A DNA stretch of 64,000 nucleotides. Origin: Neocallimastix lanati (nom. inval.) (Eukaryota; Neocallimastigomycota; Neocallimastigomycetes; Neocallimastigales; Neocallimastigaceae). The stretch lies in the NCBI GenBank assembly GCA_016946835.1, contig JACVTC010000120.1:406501-470500 (forward strand), written 5' to 3'. The notes under the pieces are model-generated. The model was not told the origin of the DNA and made no database searches. It saw only the letters and a list, made by a program, of their open reading frames with translations. How positions within the stretch are numbered: position 1 is the first letter of the stretch; the number at the start of each line of letters is the position of its first letter. Shown piece after piece: positions 1 to 11,190 of this stretch. Made by a program: the position numbers and the translations under genes.

Positions 1-369
1 TTTGAAACATTATTTATTTTTATAGTATTTCATCTTTTTAATACACTGCTTAAATTGATCAATTTCAATTTTATTCTTTAATAATTCCTTTTATTTTTTT
101 TAATAAGAATGATATATTAAAAATATCTTTTTAGTTAAATTACATGTATTAATGTAAGATATAATTTAGTGTTACATTATATTAACGTATTTCGTTATTA
201 CTAAACGCCACATTATATTCTATACTATTACATTAATTATAAATTATACTAATATTAATTATATATTTATAATTTTATATAAAATCAATATTAAATATAT
301 TTATATTATTTATTTATAATTTATTATTTATATTTTATTATTTAATAATATTAAACTTTATTTCTAACA
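1..369 (-). repeat. Copia 3' LTR (outer boundary unresolved) with polypurine tract
   Basis: Read on the minus strand, the purine-rich stretch ACTTTAGGAGGAA (about 371-383) is followed by TGTTAGAAATAAAG starting at 369. This is the usual copia junction of polypurine tract and LTR start, and it lies just after the RNase H stop codon at 391. The same TGTTAGAAATA start occurs in element E (35,312 and 39,689). No second LTR copy of this element is present because its 5' end is lost near 5.1 kb. The outer LTR end may therefore lie anywhere in 1-100 or outside the window. Confidence 0.7.
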
Positions 370-390
370 TTCCTCCTAAAGTTTAATATT

Positions 391-1890
391 TTAAACTTTT
401 GTTAATAATTCATTTCTAAATTTAGTCATTAAAGAACTATTTAAATATTTTGTAAAGCCGTCAGCTAAATTATCTTCTGATTTAATATATTCAAGTTTTA
501 TTGTATTATTTTTAACTAGTTCTCTTACTTTACGATATCTAAGATCTATGTGTCTTGATTTTGGATTTATAGTTTCATTTTTAGCATTAAAAATAGTAGC
601 TTGATTATCAATATTGATTATTATATCTTTATAATTTAAATTTAATTCTTTAAATAAATTTTTATACCATAAGCATTCTTTTGCGCATTCCACTAAACTA
701 TAATATTCACTCTCGGCGGTAGATAAAGATATGCAGTGTTGTGATTTCGAATACCAGCTGGTAGGTCCACTTCCAATTAATACCACATGTCCTGACGTTG
801 ATTTTCTGGTTTCCTTATCACCAGCAAAATCTACATCTACAAAAATTTTTAATTTATTATTATTTCTGGTATATTTTATGCCATAGTTAGAATTACCTTT
901 TAAATATCTGAATATTTTTAAAACATTATTCCAGTCCTCATATGTTGGATTTTCGTTCTTACTCGCAGCCTTGCTTACAGAAAATAATATGTCTGGCCTT
1001 GTATTAATTGCTAAGTATAGGGCTTGTTTGTATATAGTAAAAATAAATTTTTTATTTTTCAGGTTTTTTATTTCACTAGGTATAGTGTTATTTGATGGTT
1101 TTAAATTATCTGCATTAAATTTACTTAAAATTTCACTTACAAATCCTTTTTGATGAATAATATATCCATCATTGCATTTTACAATTTTTATACCTATAAT
1201 GAAATTAGCTTGACCTAAGTCATTTAATTTATATTTATTTTGAATTGATTCTTTTACCTTTTTAATTTCTATATGAGTACCGGTGATTAAAATATCATCA
1301 ACGTATACACCTAATAAACATATTATATTATTATATTTATTCTTTTTTACGTATAAACATGGCTCACTTATTAATCTAGTAAAATTTAATTTTTTTAATG
1401 CATTATTTAATAACTCATTCCACATTCGACTCGATTGTTTTAATCCGTATAAGGCTTTATTTATTTTGAGAATACCTTTTCTATACATTTCGTGACCTTC
1501 TGGTGCATACATATAAATATTCTCATCTAATTTCGCATTTAAATATGCAGTCTTTATATCAATTTGATATATGTCATAATTATTAATTGCTGCAATTGCT
1601 GTGAGAATTCTTAATGAATTTTGTCTGAGTGTTGGTGAGAACGTTTCTTTATAATCAATACCTTCTTGTTGTGTGAACCCTCTAGCAACTAGTCTTGCTT
1701 TTCTTTTAATAATATTACCTTTGTCATCATATTTATATTTGAAAACCCATTTAGGTGTAACTATATTTATTCTCTTAGGAACACCTTTTAATATTGTAAA
1801 AACATTTAAATTTTTCATGCTGTTTAATTCATTGTTGACAGCATCTATCCATTCATCTTTATCTTCTTTATTATAAATATCTTTAAAATT
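391..1890 (-). CDS. Copia pol: reverse transcriptase and RNase H
   Basis: The open frame runs from at least 1,890 to the stop at 391; the first Met is at 1,818, but residues such as DEWIDAVNNELN upstream are still copia RT, so that Met is internal. It copies element RNA into cDNA in cytoplasmic particles and degrades the RNA strand. In the 475 residues from Met, WVFKYKY is near 24, DIKTAYLNA near 87, LYGLKQS near 123, the catalytic VYVDD at 171-175, and RNase H FVDVDFAGD near 326, TAESEYY near 367 and INIDNQA near 401. The block before TRPDIL is about four residues shorter than in sister elements (YKQALYLAI). The C-terminus (DGFTKYLNS) is complete. A frameshift near 1,900 separates it from the linker upstream. 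Confidence 0.9.
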   Translation of the reverse strand, partial: NFKDIYNKEDKDEWIDAVNNELNSMKNLNVFTILKGVPKRINIVTPKWVFKYKYDDKGNIIKRKARLVARGFTQQEGIDYKETFSPTLRQNSLRILTAIAAINNYDIYQIDIKTAYLNAKLDENIYMYAPEGHEMYRKGILKINKALYGLKQSSRMWNELLNNALKKLNFTRLISEPCLYVKKNKYNNIICLLGVYVDDILITGTHIEIKKVKESIQNKYKLNDLGQANFIIGIKIVKCNDGYIIHQKGFVSEILSKFNADNLKPSNNTIPSEIKNLKNKKFIFTIYKQALYLAINTRPDILFSVSKAASKNENPTYEDWNNVLKIFRYLKGNSNYGIKYTRNNNKLKIFVDVDFAGDKETRKSTSGHVVLIGSGPTSWYSKSQHCISLSTAESEYYSLVECAKECLWYKNLFKELNLNYKDIIINIDNQATIFNAKNETINPKSRHIDLRYRKVRELVKNNTIKLEYIKSEDNLADGFTKYLNSSLMTKFRNELLTKV

Positions 1891-2034
1891 GTAGGTTCTA
1901 AAGGCTTACATTCTACCACAGACAAACTTTCAATTATATCATTATATTAAATGATTTTAATTTCTTACTATTTGAATTAGAAATTAAATTTGAATTAATT
2001 ATTTTTCTTTTTCTTTTATTTTTTAAAATTTTTA

Positions 2035-3074
2035 TTATAAATTTTTTAAATTATTAATTTCATTATTTTTATAAAATTCATTATTAATTTTATAATTTAT
2101 GTTATTGTTATTTTTATTATTAATTATTATATTATTTTTATCATTATTTATTTTTAAATTTAAATTTTGGTCAGAATTGTTATGAATTTCTTTTTGATGA
2201 TATAAATTTGAATTAGAATTATTAATTTCATTGTCATTGACATTAATTTTGTTTAAATTATTATATAAATTAATATTTATATCATTGTTATTGTTATCCT
2301 GATAATTTATAATGTTATTATTATTGATGTTGTCTTTGTTTACATTTTGCAATTTTTGTTTGTTTATATTTGCATTATTAATATTAGGATTATGTTCATT
2401 TAAATAATTATTATTTTCATTGTTTAAATTATGTAAATTATTATTTTTAATAATGCCTACCTTATCCAAATTACTTACAATGTTTCCATCATTAACATTT
2501 TTTAAATTGTTTTTTGAAAAATAATTATTTGTTAAATTGTTGTTTATTTTATCAATTGAATCAACATTTGAATTGAAGTTTAAATTATTATTGGAATTAT
2601 TATTTAAAACATTTAAATTATTTATATTATTATTTAAATTGTTTTTTAATGAGTAATTATTATAAAAATTATTTAAAATATTTTTATTATATTCATTTAG
2701 AGAATTATTATAATTTTCATTTTGAATATAATAATTTGGGTCAATGGCCGGATTCAACATTTGAAATGGTCGATTGACCTTATAATTTAAAGGCAAATAA
2801 TAAAAATTTTCATTTATATTTTTATATTGGTCGTTTTGAAAATTTAATTTATTATTTGGGTTTAAATTATATTGATTAATATTATTATTAATATATTGAT
2901 CCGGATAAATTAAATTTTTATTTAAATTATTTTGATCCAAATTATTTAAATTATTAATATATTCAAAATTATTATTATAATTATAATTCTCATTATTTTC
3001 TTTAATAAAATTATTATTATTAATATTATTATTAATATTATTATTATTATTAAAAGTGTTATTGATATTATTGA

Positions 3075-3105
<31 letters not shown>

Positions 3106-4047
3106 ATTATTGATATTATTATTATTATTATTATTGATATTATTGATATTATTATTATTAATATTATTGAAATCTTCTGAAAGATTATCATCATCCATAC
3201 TTCCTCCAATTTCGTTATAAGGTAAAAAATTGTAAATATCGGGAGGAGATGAAGGTGCAGATAAATTAGCAGGATAATCTTCAAAGAAAACAACGGCCTT
3301 TGAAAGTATAATTTTATTATTACTTGGATCATAGATCCGATAAGCAGATGAATTAGTATCATATCCAAGAAAAATTCCTGAAAAAGTAGAGTTGGCAAAT
3401 TTATCTCTAAATTGTTTAGGAATAAAATAGAAGGTTTGACAACCAAAGACTCTAAGTTTAGAATAATCAACCTTTTTATTATATAATACCTCAAAGGGCA
3501 CTTTATTATTATTACCTTTATGAGGGAGTCTATTATGAATATAATTAGCAGTATCAATAGCATCTTCCCAAAATTTATGATGGAGTTGTGCATCTTGTAA
3601 CATTGCACGAGCAGAGAATATTAAGGTTTGTTGAAACCTTTCAGCCTTCCCATTTTGTTGTGGATTATATGGAATACTATATAAGTGTGTAATTCCATTA
3701 TCATCACAAAAATTATTAAAGTTAACATTATTCAATGCTGTTATCAGTTTTAATATATTTAATATTTTTATTGAAAATATTTTTAATTCTTTTGTACCAT
3801 TTGATGAAGGTACTAAATACTTCAGATTTATTTTTAATAAAGAAAACCCATCCATATCTTGAATAATCATCAAGAATTGTAAAGAAATATTTGTTTCAAT
3901 GAATAGAGGTATCAGCGCTATATACCGTATCCATGTGAATGACTTCAAATATTTCAGATGTTTTATTATTAGATGGATGATAAGGGAAATTTTTAAGCTT
4001 AGAACATGAACAAACTTTACATTTTTCATCAACTTTAATATTATCAA
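2035..4047 (-). pseudogene. Copia integrase with very long Asn-rich linker (frameshifted N-terminus)
   Basis: From about 3,725 downwards the frame is clear copia integrase: DDNGITHLYSIPYNPQQNG (the DNG and the P-QNG-AER signature), FWEDAIDTANYIHNRLPH, then the GFLGY-like C-terminal domain (LRVFGCQTFYF, GIFLGYDTNSSAYRI). Upstream of about 3,725 the real frame lies elsewhere, so the first hundred or so residues of this ORF are out of frame and at least one indel has occurred. Roughly the last 390 residues are Asn-rich low complexity encoded by AAT/AAC repeats, joining integrase to RT. The antisense poly-Ile ORF over 2,946-3,608 is a shadow. Confidence 0.85.
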
Positions 4048-4535
4048 GTTTGTTCTTAATATTATTAATATTAAAATGACCTAAACGGCGATGCCAAAGG
4101 TCATAATTTTCATTATTATTATTATTATTTTGTATATCTAAGCTATTACATACAGCGTTATTTGATTCAAAATTAAGTTTATTTTTAAAAGACTATATCT
4201 TATATGTTTTTGATTTATTAGAAGATACGGTACATAATCTATTTCCCTTATTATTATAAATTGTAACTAAATTTTTGTTATTTTTTCTATAAAATATAAT
4301 TTTGTAATTTGAATTACATAGACTTCCAATGGATAATAAGCTCCTTTTAAATTCTGGAATATATAGTACATCTTTAAATTTTATTTTATTTTCATTAATA
4401 TAACCTATGATAGTACCTATATATTTTGATTCAACAAAATATACTCTTTCTTTATGCTTTTGAATAACACTAAGGCAGTCTAAGTTGTGTGTCATATTGT
4501 AGGAGGCTCCAGAATCTAAGGTCCATTGAATAATT
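4048..4535 (-). pseudogene. Copia protease and integrase zinc-binding (GAG_pre-integrase) domain
   Basis: The minus strand reads QWTLDSGASYNMTHN at about 4,490-4,530, the D-S-G-A active site of a retroviral-type aspartic protease. It continues open to 4,193 (VLYIPEFKRSLLSIGSL, the conserved protease-to-pre-integrase stretch). After a stop at 4,193 the sequence still encodes DLWHRRLGHFNI and CKVCSCSKLKN (about 4,010-4,115), the HHCC finger at the N-terminus of integrase. The protease frame is open upstream of its first Met at 4,495, so that Met is not a start. The protease cleaves the Gag-Pol polyprotein. Confidence 0.85.
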
Positions 4536-5115
4536 ATATTATTATTTATATTGGTGTTATTTTCTTCTTCATTGCTATCAGATGTATAATATTCTTTATC
4601 TAAGATTGGTAGTATTTTTTCTTTTATAGTGCCTCGGCTTGTTGTTAATCAAAGCACTATTAGCAACGTTATTATATTCATGATTATTAAAGTCTTCATT
4701 TAACGCATTGCTTATAAAAGCATCTTGGTAGTCGTAATTTTTTATTCCCGAACTGTTCGCCTCAACATTATTTGAATAATTTTTTTTATGTTTATTTTTA
4801 CATTTATTTTTATTTTTATTTTTATTTTTATTTTTGAATTTGCATGTATCAGCCTTGTGTCCTAATTTATGGCAAATGTAACATCTTGGAACCCTTTTCT
4901 TATTTTTGTATTCTTTATTGTAATTCTGATTACTAGTGGTTCCATTGGAATTGGAATATAAACTGACTGATTTTATTTCTTGGTTTTGTTTATATGATTT
5001 GGATTCCCTTAACTCCTTTAGACGATTTATTGTTTTTATTGCCGATTCAGAGCATTCATTCCAATTGTTTTCATAAACTAATATTCTAGTTCTTATTGCT
5101 AAATGAGTTGGTATT
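4536..5115 (-). pseudogene. Copia gag C-terminal fragment with zinc knuckle
   Basis: The minus strand encodes the end of a copia Gag: LVYENNWNECSESAIKTIN, then a Lys/Asn-rich stretch and CYICHKLGHKADTC at about 4,840-4,885, a perfect C-x2-C-x4-H-x4-C nucleocapsid knuckle, followed by poly-Lys-Asn. The homologous part of copia A or D starts about 250 residues earlier, so the N-terminal half and the 5' LTR are missing. Gag similarity stops near 5,115 at pure AT sequence. At least one stop and frameshift lie between the knuckle and the protease. Confidence 0.75.
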
Positions 5116-5242
5116 GAATTATTTATATATTTATATAAATTATAAATTATTAAATAATTGTATTGAAATATTAATTTATTTTATTTTTTTATAATTAAAC
5201 ATTTATTATTATAATCTTATTATTATTTAATTATTATTATTA
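5116..5242. other. AT-rich spacer with (ATT)n
   Basis: Low-complexity A/T sequence ending in ATT repeats that abut the SINE-core fragment. No coding potential or structured element is seen. Confidence 0.6.
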
Positions 5243-5345
5243 TTATTACAATCATCAAGGCCTATGCTTCAATTCAAAGCGTAGTATCAGGGTTGGGTGA
5301 AATAATCATTTGAGGGAAAGCCTTATTGATCTAAAACAAATATGT
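5243..5345 (-). repeat. SINE core fragment (shared with the 28.26-kb SINE)
   Basis: Read on the minus strand this contains GGCTTTCCCTCAAATGATTA, the 'TTTCACCCAACCCTGATACT' block and a GCATAGGCCTTGATGATTGTA end. These match the plus strand at about 28,388-28,463 with only a few substitutions. The tRNA-like head of the 28-kb copy is absent. The 3' side ends directly in a (TAA)n microsatellite. The GC content stands out against its surroundings. It is most likely a truncated or sibling SINE sharing a central domain. Confidence 0.75.
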
Positions 5346-5770
5346 GTAGTAACATATTTGTATATTTAATAATAATTATTAAATATTAAATTTATATCTT
5401 TTTGATAATTATTTTTATAATATATTATTAGTTATTCATTATTATATTATAATTACTATTATATTATATATTATTTTATAATATATTGAATTATATATTT
5501 ATATTATACTATATTATATAATATATTATTATGTATTATTTTATATTTATTTTATATTCTTACATATAATATACATTTATTATTTAAATATATATATTAT
5601 ATTCTTATATATATAATTTATATTATATGTTTAAAATGTATTTTATATTATTATTATTATAATTTTAAAAATGTAAATTTCTTAATAACAACCAATTTCT
5701 AATAAAATTAATTTATAAAAGGGGTTTTTAATTATTTTAGGAAAAGTAATAATAAATTAATTAAATATAT
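5346..5770. other. AT-rich non-coding stretch
   Basis: Mostly TA-rich sequence with ATT/TAT repeats. I see no ORF or structure worth calling. Confidence 0.6.
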
Positions 5771-5858
5771 AACTATATTATTATAATTAAAATATAGCAC
5801 ATAAAAGTCCCGCATATCAATATTGGTGGAGATATCGGGGATGTGCAGTAATATAGTT
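5771..5858 (+). repeat. Foldback element 1, nested hairpin with GGTGGAGATATCGG
   Basis: The ends are a perfect 10-bp inverted repeat (AACTATATTA at 5,771-5,780 and TAATATAGTT at 5,849-5,858). Inside, GCACAT (5,797-5,802) pairs with ATGTGC (5,841-5,846), and CCCG-x-ATATC pairs with GATAT-CGGG around a loop containing TTGGTGGA. The block GGTGGAGATATCGG (5,825-5,838) recurs exactly at 54,241-54,254 inside a second foldback with different outer arms. Function unknown; a structured RNA or a small mobile element are both possible. Confidence 0.6.
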
Positions 5859-6009
5859 GTATTATTTTTATAAGTGTTTTATTAAGAGATATATTTTTAT
5901 TATAATTATTTTCGTGTGTTAATTTATTAAGTTTAAATATAATATTATTTGAAAATTAATAATTACGCGTCAAAAAAAAATATATATATATATTTTATTT
6001 TATTCTTAT

Positions 6010-6174
6010 TAATTAAAGGCAGCTGGGAATTGGGACCAGGATAAAAACGAATAAGTCTTTAATTACTATTTAGATTTAGTTAATAGTGATAAGTTAGTTA
6101 ATTGTAATATTTTATTTGTAATTAAAGATAACTGGGAGTTTAAACCAGTATAAAAACGAATAAGCCTTTAATTA
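6010..6174 (+). repeat. Two tandem copies of a stem-loop motif
   Basis: The two copies (6,010-6,065 and 6,119-6,174) have the same architecture. A TAATTAAAG / CTTTAATTA closing stem surrounds a CTGG...CCAG hairpin, followed by the invariant string ATAAAAACGAATAAG. The hairpin loops and the junction before the hairpin differ, while stems and the 15-nt string are retained. The copies start 109 nt apart. Not recognised as a known ribozyme or ncRNA family. Confidence 0.6.
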
Positions 6175-7033
6175 TTAGCTATTAGTTTATTATATAAAAA
6201 ATAATAATAATAATAATAATTGATAAACAAATTATAATAATAAATATAAAATGTTTATGCTGAAAGTTGTCTTTTAGTTCTTAACGTTAGATAAGAAGTT
6301 TTTAACAACTTTTATTAATAAAAATTTATTTGTTTATTTTATTATATAAAAATAAACTTTTTATTAACACAAAACTATTTTTAATAAATAATTAAATAAA
6401 ATTAATTATCTTATATTTTAGTTATATTCTCTTTAATATAACTAAAAAAAATATATTTTTGTTTATGTATTTATTTTATTTATTATAAAATAACATACAA
6501 CTGGACTTTTATTATTTATTTTCTCTTTTTCTTTTTTTTTTAATAAAGTCTACTTTTCTAAATTATTTCTTAATTAAATTTTTATACTATAATTTTCATA
6601 ATAATTTAAGTTTATAATATTAATATAATAATACAATAATAATTTATAAATAGTAATATATAAAAATAATATAAATTAATTAATATAAAATAATATAAAA
6701 TAAACTTTAAATACATTATTAAACTACATTAATTTCATTTCATACATTTGGTATGCATTTTGTTTGTTTACATTTTCATAAAATTTATATAATTTTATAA
6801 TAATTCTTTATCAATAATAATAATAAAGTAGTAATAAATAGTATTAATTAGTAGCATAATAATAATAATAATAATAATAAAATTAAAATAATATTAATAG
6901 AATTAATAGAAATAATAGTAATAAATAATATTAAATAGTAAAAAAAAAAAAAAAAAAAATTTAATAGTGACTAAATTATATATTTAATTGTTATAAAATA
7001 TAAAACGAGTTTTTATTAGTTAATAAGACTATA
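6175..7033. other. AT-rich spacer with microsatellites
   Basis: It contains (TAA)n tracts near 6,200 and 6,860-6,881, a run of about 19 A at 6,941-6,959, and a local inverted repeat AAAGTTGT/ACAACTTT at 6,262-6,315. No gene is seen. The 5' end and any LTR of the following gag must lie here but could not be delimited. Confidence 0.5.
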
Positions 7034-7087
7034 TTGTTAAACTTATTATATATATATAAAATATTAATTATCCTGAATTTTGTGACG

Positions 7088-7570
7088 ATGTCAGGTTCAT
7101 CTACTCCTTCGATAGATCTGGTGGATATTAATGATGTTGATAGTAGAACTCTACCAAGGATTGGAGGTGTTCATAAAGATGCAGAGATCTGGAAGTTCCG
7201 TATTACTGACTGGTTTAGAAGAGAGCGTATATTTAGTGATGAAGGTAAATTTAGTTATATCATTGCAGCTTGTGAGGATGATATTGTTAGGGTCCTTCAC
7301 TCAGAACGAATTAAGTTGGGTCGTATTCTAACACTTGATGAATGCGTAAACCTGATTAAAAAGAAATATTGGAGAGAAAATATGAAAGAAGATAAATTAC
7401 GACAAATTAAGAAAATTATGATCAATCCAAATGAAAGTATCTATGACTTTAATACAAGATTCTTGGAATTATATGATCATGTTTTGAAAGATTGCGTTGC
7501 TTTTGCTAGGTTCCAAAATGATCCAAATTATGAAAGTTACATTAATTCTTTATATTCTCAAAAAAACTAG
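7088..7570 (+). CDS. Gypsy-type Gag (capsid region)
   Basis: The frame is open from 7,034. I choose the ATG at 7,088 (MSGSSTPSIDLVDIND) because the residues before it are AT-derived hydrophobics. The 160-residue product carries a retrotransposon-gag-like capsid: IWKFRITDWFRRERIF, then LDECVNLIKKKYWRENMKEDKLRQIKKI and SIYDFNTRFLELYDHV, the pattern seen in Ty3/gypsy capsids. Capsid protein packages element RNA. The frame ends at TAG 7,568, directly after a canonical -1 slippery heptamer. The -1 frame continues the protein for about 120 codons. Confidence 0.65.
   Translation: MSGSSTPSIDLVDINDVDSRTLPRIGGVHKDAEIWKFRITDWFRRERIFSDEGKFSYIIAACEDDIVRVLHSERIKLGRILTLDECVNLIKKKYWRENMKEDKLRQIKKIMINPNESIYDFNTRFLELYDHVLKDCVAFARFQNDPNYESYINSLYSQKN
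7561..7567 (+). promoter_or_regulatory. Candidate -1 ribosomal frameshift slippery site (A AAA AAC)
   Basis: In the gag frame the codons are CAA AAA AAC TAG, so the heptamer A_AAA_AAC sits exactly in phase with the stop next to it. Slipping one base back reads CTA GAT AAG and stays open to about 7,930. A chance single-base change in an A-run gives the same picture, so this is a candidate only. Confidence 0.4.
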
Positions 7571-7945
7571 ATAAGGGAAGAAGGCTAACTTCCTTTAATC
7601 AAAATGCCAACCCTAGTATATTTGCAGTTAATAATTGGAATGATAGATATCAAGATATAATTGCAGCTGCAAAACATAGTAGGGATGAAAAATATTCTAC
7701 ATTATTACCAAATTCTAAAAGAACTGCAACTAATAAAATTATTAATAATACAAATAATAATAATGAATTGAACAACATAAACAATAATATTAATAATAAT
7801 TCGAATAATAATAATGATATAAAAATTAATAAACCTAACCCAAAGGAAACTATAGATTTTAATTCATTCTTTATGAGAATAAATATACTACTTTTTAAAT
7901 GTGTATCGTTTAAAATTAGACTACCAAAAGGGAATTTGTTTAACT
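7568..7945 (+). pseudogene. Continuation of gypsy Gag in the -1 frame (Asn-rich)
   Basis: The frame starting CTA GAT AAG GGA encodes RRLTSFNQNANPSIFAVNN, then DRYQDIIAAAKHSRDEKYS, an Asn-rich tract, and ends soon after NPKETIDFNSFF. It reads as the natural tail of the capsid protein but shows no C-x2-C-x4-H-x4-C knuckle and no protease. Homology is lost at about 7,945. Confidence 0.5.
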
Positions 7946-8149
7946 AAATTGCATTAGTAATAAATTAATTTAAAATAATTATTTATTTTTATCTATTTAT
8001 TTATTTTTTATTTATGTTATATTTTTAAATAAATAATAATTTTTATTACTTTTTGCATAAAATTTTATTATTGTAAAATTATTTTATATAATATTTTATT
8101 GTATAATTACATTATACAATAAAATATTATTAATACAATCATCCTATAA

Positions 8150-9240
8150 TCCAACAGGAACTAAGAACTTCCTTGGTCAAAACATCTTTAAAACATGGGA
8201 TGATGAATTTTATCTCCCACTCAAGAGATATAAATTAAATAAATACGTTGAAGAAAACATAATGAAAACACTATAAGTTAATCAAATATAAATAAGTACA
8301 TAGAAGTAAGAAATAACAAAATTTAGTCTATGTACAATCAATTACTGAAGAAATGATAGCCGAGGCCAACTTAACAAAATCACTAATGGGCAATAGCATT
8401 AGTGAAGAAATAAAACAAAAACACTACTTTAAATATAATACAGCATATGAAATATACAAAATAATAAGTACCCAAAACAAATACTCAGAAAATGAAAAAA
8501 AAAGCCATCTTAAATGAACTTGATGACTTAAAATTCGATGAAAATAAGGAAACCATGTCAACGTTCATAGCTCATATGAACCATTTGTATATAGAATTAG
8601 AAAATTTTGGGTTTAAACTATACCAGTAGAAAATAAAGAATTAAGATAATTAAAATTTAAAGAAACTAAAATATAGAAGTTCCTATTGGTAACTTACTTT
8701 TCCTCAGTATATATATATGATCATTTTTATACTCAGCTTCAAAAGCTGCAAGTAAATCAAAAAAATCAAATACTGAAGAATGGAACAACATTTTGAAAAG
8801 TTTTAAATCTAAAAGGTATAAAAGATTATGGAATCAACTCCAACAACCATTCAAATATTAAAACTTATACTAATGTTAATTATAAAGAAGATGTAGAAAT
8901 AAGAAAGTCAACAACAGGATTTGTCTAAACTTATGGTAATACATCAATAAGCAAGCTGGTGTTCCAAATTGTAGCACTGTATATCAATATATTAAATTGC
9001 TGAAGTTGAATATTACAGTCAGTGAATGTAGTAAGTAACTCTATATGTGATATATAAATATTTTAAATGAACTTAAACAATATATAAGAACCATAGAAAT
9101 AAATAAAGAAAACCAAGCAACTTATATATAATGCTAAAATTCAAACCGATAATCTAAAAACTAAATATATGGACATCAGGGTACATTATATTAGAGAATA
9201 ATAAAATTAAGAGATATAAATCTGAAATTCAAATATATTT
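8150..9240 (+). pseudogene. Decayed copia relic: gag part fused to RNase H part
   Basis: At about 8,160-8,275 the plus strand reads NFLGQNIFKTWDDEFYLPLK, like the start of copia Gag. Near 8,350-8,600 it reads SISEEIKQKHYFKYNTAYEI and LNELDDLKFDENKETMSTFI, the gag helical core. From about 8,725 it jumps to the RT end and RNase H: SKAASKSKKSNTEEWNNILK, YTNVNYKEDVEIRKSTTGFV, VEYYSQ. Protease, integrase and most of RT are gone, and multiple stops and shifts remain. Confidence 0.65.
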
Positions 9241-11190
9241 ATATTTAATTTATATTTAAGATATTTCTAATATAACAATCAAGAAAGTTATATTTGATAT
9301 GAAATATTATAAGTTTAAAAATTTAATAATTATATTGCTTCATAACATCAAATAATATAAAGATAGATATTTTAAAAGAAAATAAGTTCATATTTTACTT
9401 AAAAACTCTTCAATAACAACTAAATATAATATATATAAAATATATGATTATAAAGTTAACTAAATTTAGTGTTTACGTTTAGATTTTTTGTGTTTTCATA
9501 ATATTATATAAAATGTCGTAAAAAATATAATTATAAATTAATTTTATAACATATCCATATATAATATGTTATATATATAGATATTAATATAAATTATAAA
9601 ATTTAATAATAGAAAAAATAATAAAATAATAAAGGTCTTTATGATTTTCAAAGGGTATTTATTATTTTTGAATTATTAATAATCATTGAACGTAATTTTA
9701 TGCGATTAAAATATGATTCTCACATAAATAGATTTGATTTGATTCTTTTATTTTAAAAAATTAATTTATTTTTTATATTCAAGAAAAGAACAAAGAAATA
9801 AAATAAATAATAACTTTTAATTATTTATAGGATATTAAAATAATTCGATAGCATTTTCAATAAATGAAATGAAAGTAATATAATTTACTACATGTTAATC
9901 ACTATTATAATTTAAAAATAATTTATTATACACTTTTTAAGGATATGAAAAGTTTATTAGCAGAAATTATTTTTCTTTGTAATTTCGATTTATGATAATT
10001 TAAAGTAACTATTAATAATAGATCTTTAGAATAAATTTAATTTAAAAATTCAATATTATAAATACTTATTTTAATTATAATTAAAAACAAAACTTAATAA
10101 AGTAATTTAAATTGATCAATTTAATTCCAAAACAATAAAATATATTATTAAATAATAAATATGATAGTTATATTTTTTAATTAAATTTTGATAATTGATA
10201 ATTTATTAAAATATAATTAAATTATTTTAATAATACTTTTAATTCCATGGGTTCTTAATATTAATAAATGATCTATATTATATTTTATTTGAAATCTATA
10301 GTTCAATCTGTTTAAAAAGTAAATAGAAAATTTAATAAATATAAGTAACAAATTCTAATTAATTTTAATATCTAATAAATTGAACTTAAAATAATCTTTA
10401 CAATAAATATTAAAATAAATTAAAATTGGATAGTTATACAATTATTAAATATTGTAAAGATAATCAATTAAAATCTTTTAATTAAATAACTTTTGTTCAA
10501 TAATTCATTTGTTAATTATTAAAAATAAGAATAATTTATTTAAATTTTAATAAAATTCATAGCTTAAAATAAACTTGCAATATCTTCTTAATATTTTAAA
10601 TGTATTTTTAACAATATTTTATTATTATAAATTACTTTAATAATATTTAATTGACTCAATGTTTTAATAGATTATTATTCCTGTTGAATTTTCCAATTAA
10701 TTATAATCTAATAATTAAATATTAAAAAGATTTGTAGAGAATCCTCAAGAGGTCAATAATTTCATACTATGGTAAGAATTTGAAATTAAAAATACTGAAT
10801 ATTACTTTAAAATAAATTCAAAATGTATTTAAAAATTATTAAAATTTATTTATTATGAAAAATCTAACGATATTAATATAAAAATTATTTCAATTCAAAA
10901 CAAATTAATAACAAAATTAATTAAATAATTATAGTAATATTTATATATTAATTACATGTATTAAATAAAATTAATAAATAATATTTAATTGCGTAATATA
11001 AATATTATAGTTTAATTTTAATAAATCATGTATTAAAAATTAATTACAAAATTATAATAGTATTAAACAAATAATTATAATAATATGAAATTAATAATAT
11101 AATTAGTAAATTATATTATTAATAAATAATATTAATATTAAAAATTATTTTATTTTAATATTACCAAATTTTATGAAGTACTAAAATTTT
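9241..11190. other. AT-rich stretch, nothing recognised
   Basis: About 2 kb of A/T-dominated sequence, dense in stops in all frames. I see no protein similarity, no LTR pair and no long inverted repeat. Confidence 0.5.

Noticed and set aside
2946-3608. Ile-rich 220-residue minus ORF as a membrane protein
   Set aside because: It is another frame of the integrase and AAT-repeat linker; poly-Ile comes from reading ATT out of frame.
6010-6174. Twister or hammerhead ribozyme assignment for the tandem stem-loops
   Set aside because: CCAGGATAAAA recalls a twister segment, but the conserved cleavage-site loop and pseudoknot partners are not present, and no CUGAUGA/GAAA hammerhead core is found on either strand.
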